Of a stretch of 5,792 bases of DNA, positions 4,792 through 5,792 are shown in pieces. A model generated the notes under the pieces. The model saw only the letters and a list, made by a program, of their open reading frames with translations. It made no database searches and was not told the origin of the DNA. The DNA is from CAYPHJ01 sp964410485 (lineage in GTDB: Bacteria; Desulfobacterota; Binatia; UBA9968): contig CAYPHJ010000183.1 in assembly GCA_964410485.1 (NCBI GenBank), forward strand, positions 1 through 5,792. Reading direction: 5' to 3'. How positions within the stretch are numbered: position 1 is the first letter of the stretch; every line of letters begins with the position of its first letter. A program made the position numbers and the translations under genes.

Positions 4792-4956
4792 TCAGTTATT
4801 TTGTCCTGCCGCCCTTTTGCGCAAGTACTCTGCGATTTCTCGTTCCACGCGGCGGCCCTTTCGACGCCGGCCAATCCTGGTCATAACGATCTGGAAGAGC
4901 AAAAAACCGGTGATGACGGAGAGAATGATGAGCAAATAAAAATATTTTTCAGGCAT
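4792..4956 (-). CDS. 54-aa single-span membrane protein
   Basis: From ATG 4956 the product starts MPEKYFY, continues with a hydrophobic segment of about 20 residues (YLLIILSVITGFLLFQIV, residues 7-24), then a strongly basic stretch (RIGRRRKGRRVER, 27-39) and a charged helix (EIAEYLRKRAAG). This fits an N-out/C-in membrane anchor with a cytoplasmic basic tail. AGGGA at 4964-4960 is a weak Shine-Dalgarno at short spacing. The frame stays open upstream to the stop at 5190-5188, with a TTG at 5127, so a longer product of up to 112 residues from TTG is possible. The upstream part shows no domain that I recognise. It lies 15 bases before the receiver gene and is presumably co-transcribed. A role in signalling is inference. 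Confidence 0.5.
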   Translation of the reverse strand: MPEKYFYLLIILSVITGFLLFQIVMTRIGRRRKGRRVEREIAEYLRKRAAGQNN

Positions 4957-5127
4957 TGGTCCCTGCGTTTCGGTAAGAAGACAGAGCAATTCCGGGACCG
5001 CTACGAAATGGACCGAGGACTGCGCAGAATTCGACAGGTTTCCTAAAGAGTCCTGGTCTGGCAAACGCCAGGATGCCTCAGCGCTACGGGAGAGAGATTG
5101 CAACGGGCGAATTAGCCCACTCGCCAA

Positions 5128-5409
5128 TATGTGAAAGTCTTGCGGAGCGATGCTTATCGTCGGGTGGATCGCCAGTTGCAGCTCAGCCTATTAACTGCAA
5201 ATCAGTAGGTCATGGTGGGTGTCCCCTCGGTGACTACTCAATCGCAAGGGCGAAAGTGTCATCCCGCGAGCATGGCGTCCAATTGTGAGGCCCTTTTTTA
5301 AGTGTGTAGGCGGCCGAGTCTGTCGCGTACGAGTCATTTCCACCGGTATCGCTTGATTGCGAGTCTGATGCTCCGGTGCAAGTGCGTGCGCCAGAAATGT
5401 TCGTGCGGA
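5128..5409. other. Intergenic stretch before the membrane-protein/receiver unit
   Basis: No supported gene is seen on either strand. It contains the second copy of the 15-base repeat. No clear promoter could be picked; on the minus strand ATGACC and TAATAG around 5214-5189 are only 14 bases apart, too close for a good sigma-70 pair. Confidence 0.35.
5198..5212 (+). repeat. 15-base direct repeat, copy 2 (CAAATCAGTAGGTCA)
   Basis: This is identical to 4303-4317 and in the same orientation, 895 bases away. The two copies bracket the small membrane protein and receiver genes. Here the flanks allow a tRNA-anticodon-like hairpin (ATTAA-CTGCAAA-TCAGT, one mismatch), but nothing else of a tRNA is present. 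Confidence 0.45.
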
Positions 5410-5582
5410 TCAATAGCGCGTCGGACTTACCAGTTTTTGGTAGGCCGCTCGGTCCGCGGAAACTTTACCCGCAACTCCGGCGTTACGATTCCTTTTTCGA
5501 TTATAAGCTGGGCGAGTGCATCCGTCATTGCCGGGCCGGAGATCACTAAAGAACAAACGGCTGTTTTCGGCTGCCGTTTCAA
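5410..5582 (-). pseudogene. Small conserved hypothetical protein, frameshifted
   Basis: The minus strand reads LKRQPKTAVCSLVISGPA then MTDALAQLIIEKGIVTPE, and the frame continues LRVKFPRTERPTKNW to TAA at 5429-5427 (51 codons from TTG 5582). The MTDALAQLLIEKGIIT pattern is familiar from short hypothetical proteins that continue with EEF, then KxSxERATYQ. Exactly that continuation is found in the neighbouring frame: AGKVSADRAAYQKLVSPTRY, ending in TGA at 5412-5410. Adding one T at the GAGTTG near 5476 joins the two halves. I infer a gene of about 58 residues broken by a one-base deletion, or a sequencing error. Its start is uncertain: ATG 5587 has a good GGAAAG Shine-Dalgarno (5600-5595) but meets a stop after two codons, so a second one-base loss there is possible. 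Function unknown. Confidence 0.5.
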
Positions 5583-5792
5583 GGCATGATCTGGCTTTCC
5601 GCCGGCTAATCTTCAGGACTGTAAAGAGAAATGCCGCCCAATGATTTCATCGGGGCGGTATCCCTTTATGCGGTCAGCCCCGAGGTTCCAGGTTACAACC
5701 CGCCCGGCCGTGTCCAGAATGAAAATGGCGCAGTCTCTGATTTGCGATACCAGAAGCCGAAATCGCTTGTCGTCTTCAAGCAAGGCTTCTTG
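5577..5792 (-). pseudogene. PAS-domain sensor fragment, frameshifted and cut by the window edge
   Basis: Reading from the window edge, the minus strand gives 59 residues to TGA at 5615-5613. FRLLVSQIRD, CAIFILDTAGRVVTWN, then GADRIKGYRPDEIIGRHFS is a textbook PAS first half (strands A-B with the D-x-x-G-x-V-x-x-W-N-x-G motif, then the G-Y-x-x-x-E-I-G-R-H-F helix). The domain then falls into other frames: LYSPED (5626-5609), a TAG, then AGGKPDHALK (5606-5577). Together these are the expected PAS sequence HFSxxYSPED-xAxGKPDHxL. Two frame breaks in about 20 codons argue for decay or for sequencing error. PAS domains of this type sit in histidine kinases and diguanylate cyclases. The rest of the protein upstream lies outside the window, and no kinase core is seen downstream. 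Confidence 0.7.

Noticed and set aside
5191..5235. tRNA-Cys-like anticodon arm (CTGCAAA loop) followed by a variable-loop-like AGGTC
   Set aside because: No T arm, D arm or acceptor stem can be drawn around it, so it is not a tRNA gene; kept only as part of the 15-base repeat.
5302..5589. Plus-strand open frame of 95 codons at the right end
   Set aside because: It is antisense to the frameshifted small conserved gene, is rich in Arg, Cys and Ser, and has no ribosome binding site.

Overview
The window looks like a mosaic, gene-poor accessory stretch of a mid-GC, Gram-negative-type soil or environmental chromosome. Acidobacteriota is my best guess. The clues are a small 'PWW' hypothetical protein behind a sigma-54-type promoter, a Sec-exported esterase, and a PAS/receiver signalling remnant. 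This taxonomic call rests on remembered resemblance only.

Left part (1-1521): the 3' end of a LOG-like (TIGR00725/Rossmann) gene that appears to have lost its nucleotide-binding motif by an internal deletion. It is followed by an intact toxin-first type II toxin-antitoxin pair: a HigB/Gp49-like mRNA interferase at 295-648 and an Xre-type HTH antitoxin at 645-1007. The two genes overlap by ATGA, and a candidate operator palindrome lies just upstream. After them come a doubtful 50-aa ORF and a small TPR-like fragment.

Middle (1522-2785): about 580 bases without a convincing gene, ending in overlapping palindromes and a good -24/-12 (sigma-54) promoter in front of a 111-aa protein of unknown function (2103-2438). 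Then comes a leader region with a sigma-70-type promoter, a hairpin, a strong intrinsic terminator and a start-stop (ATG-TAG) mini-ORF with its own Shine-Dalgarno, all ahead of the best gene of the window.

That gene (2786-3823) is a secreted alpha/beta-hydrolase/esterase with an HGGAW oxyanion motif and a GHSSG nucleophile elbow. It also carries a second strong Shine-Dalgarno plus ATG exactly at the end of its signal peptide.

Right part (3824-5792): everything here lies on the minus strand. It holds a 65-aa hypothetical gene that may be frameshifted, a two-gene unit (54-aa single-span membrane protein, then a stand-alone CheY-like receiver), and, at the right edge, the frameshifted remains of a PAS-domain sensor and of a small conserved hypothetical gene. 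A 15-base direct repeat brackets the membrane-protein/receiver unit. The receiver is probably what is left of, or an orphan beside, a two-component locus whose sensor has decayed or lies beyond the window.

Several open frames are broken by single-base shifts or small deletions, while the toxin-antitoxin pair, the esterase and the receiver are intact. Local gene decay is the simplest reading, but homopolymer sequencing errors would look the same at some sites. I see no CRISPR array, rRNA, complete tRNA or transposase. No complete new multi-gene system is evident. The most interesting material is regulatory: the sigma-54 unit and the esterase leader.
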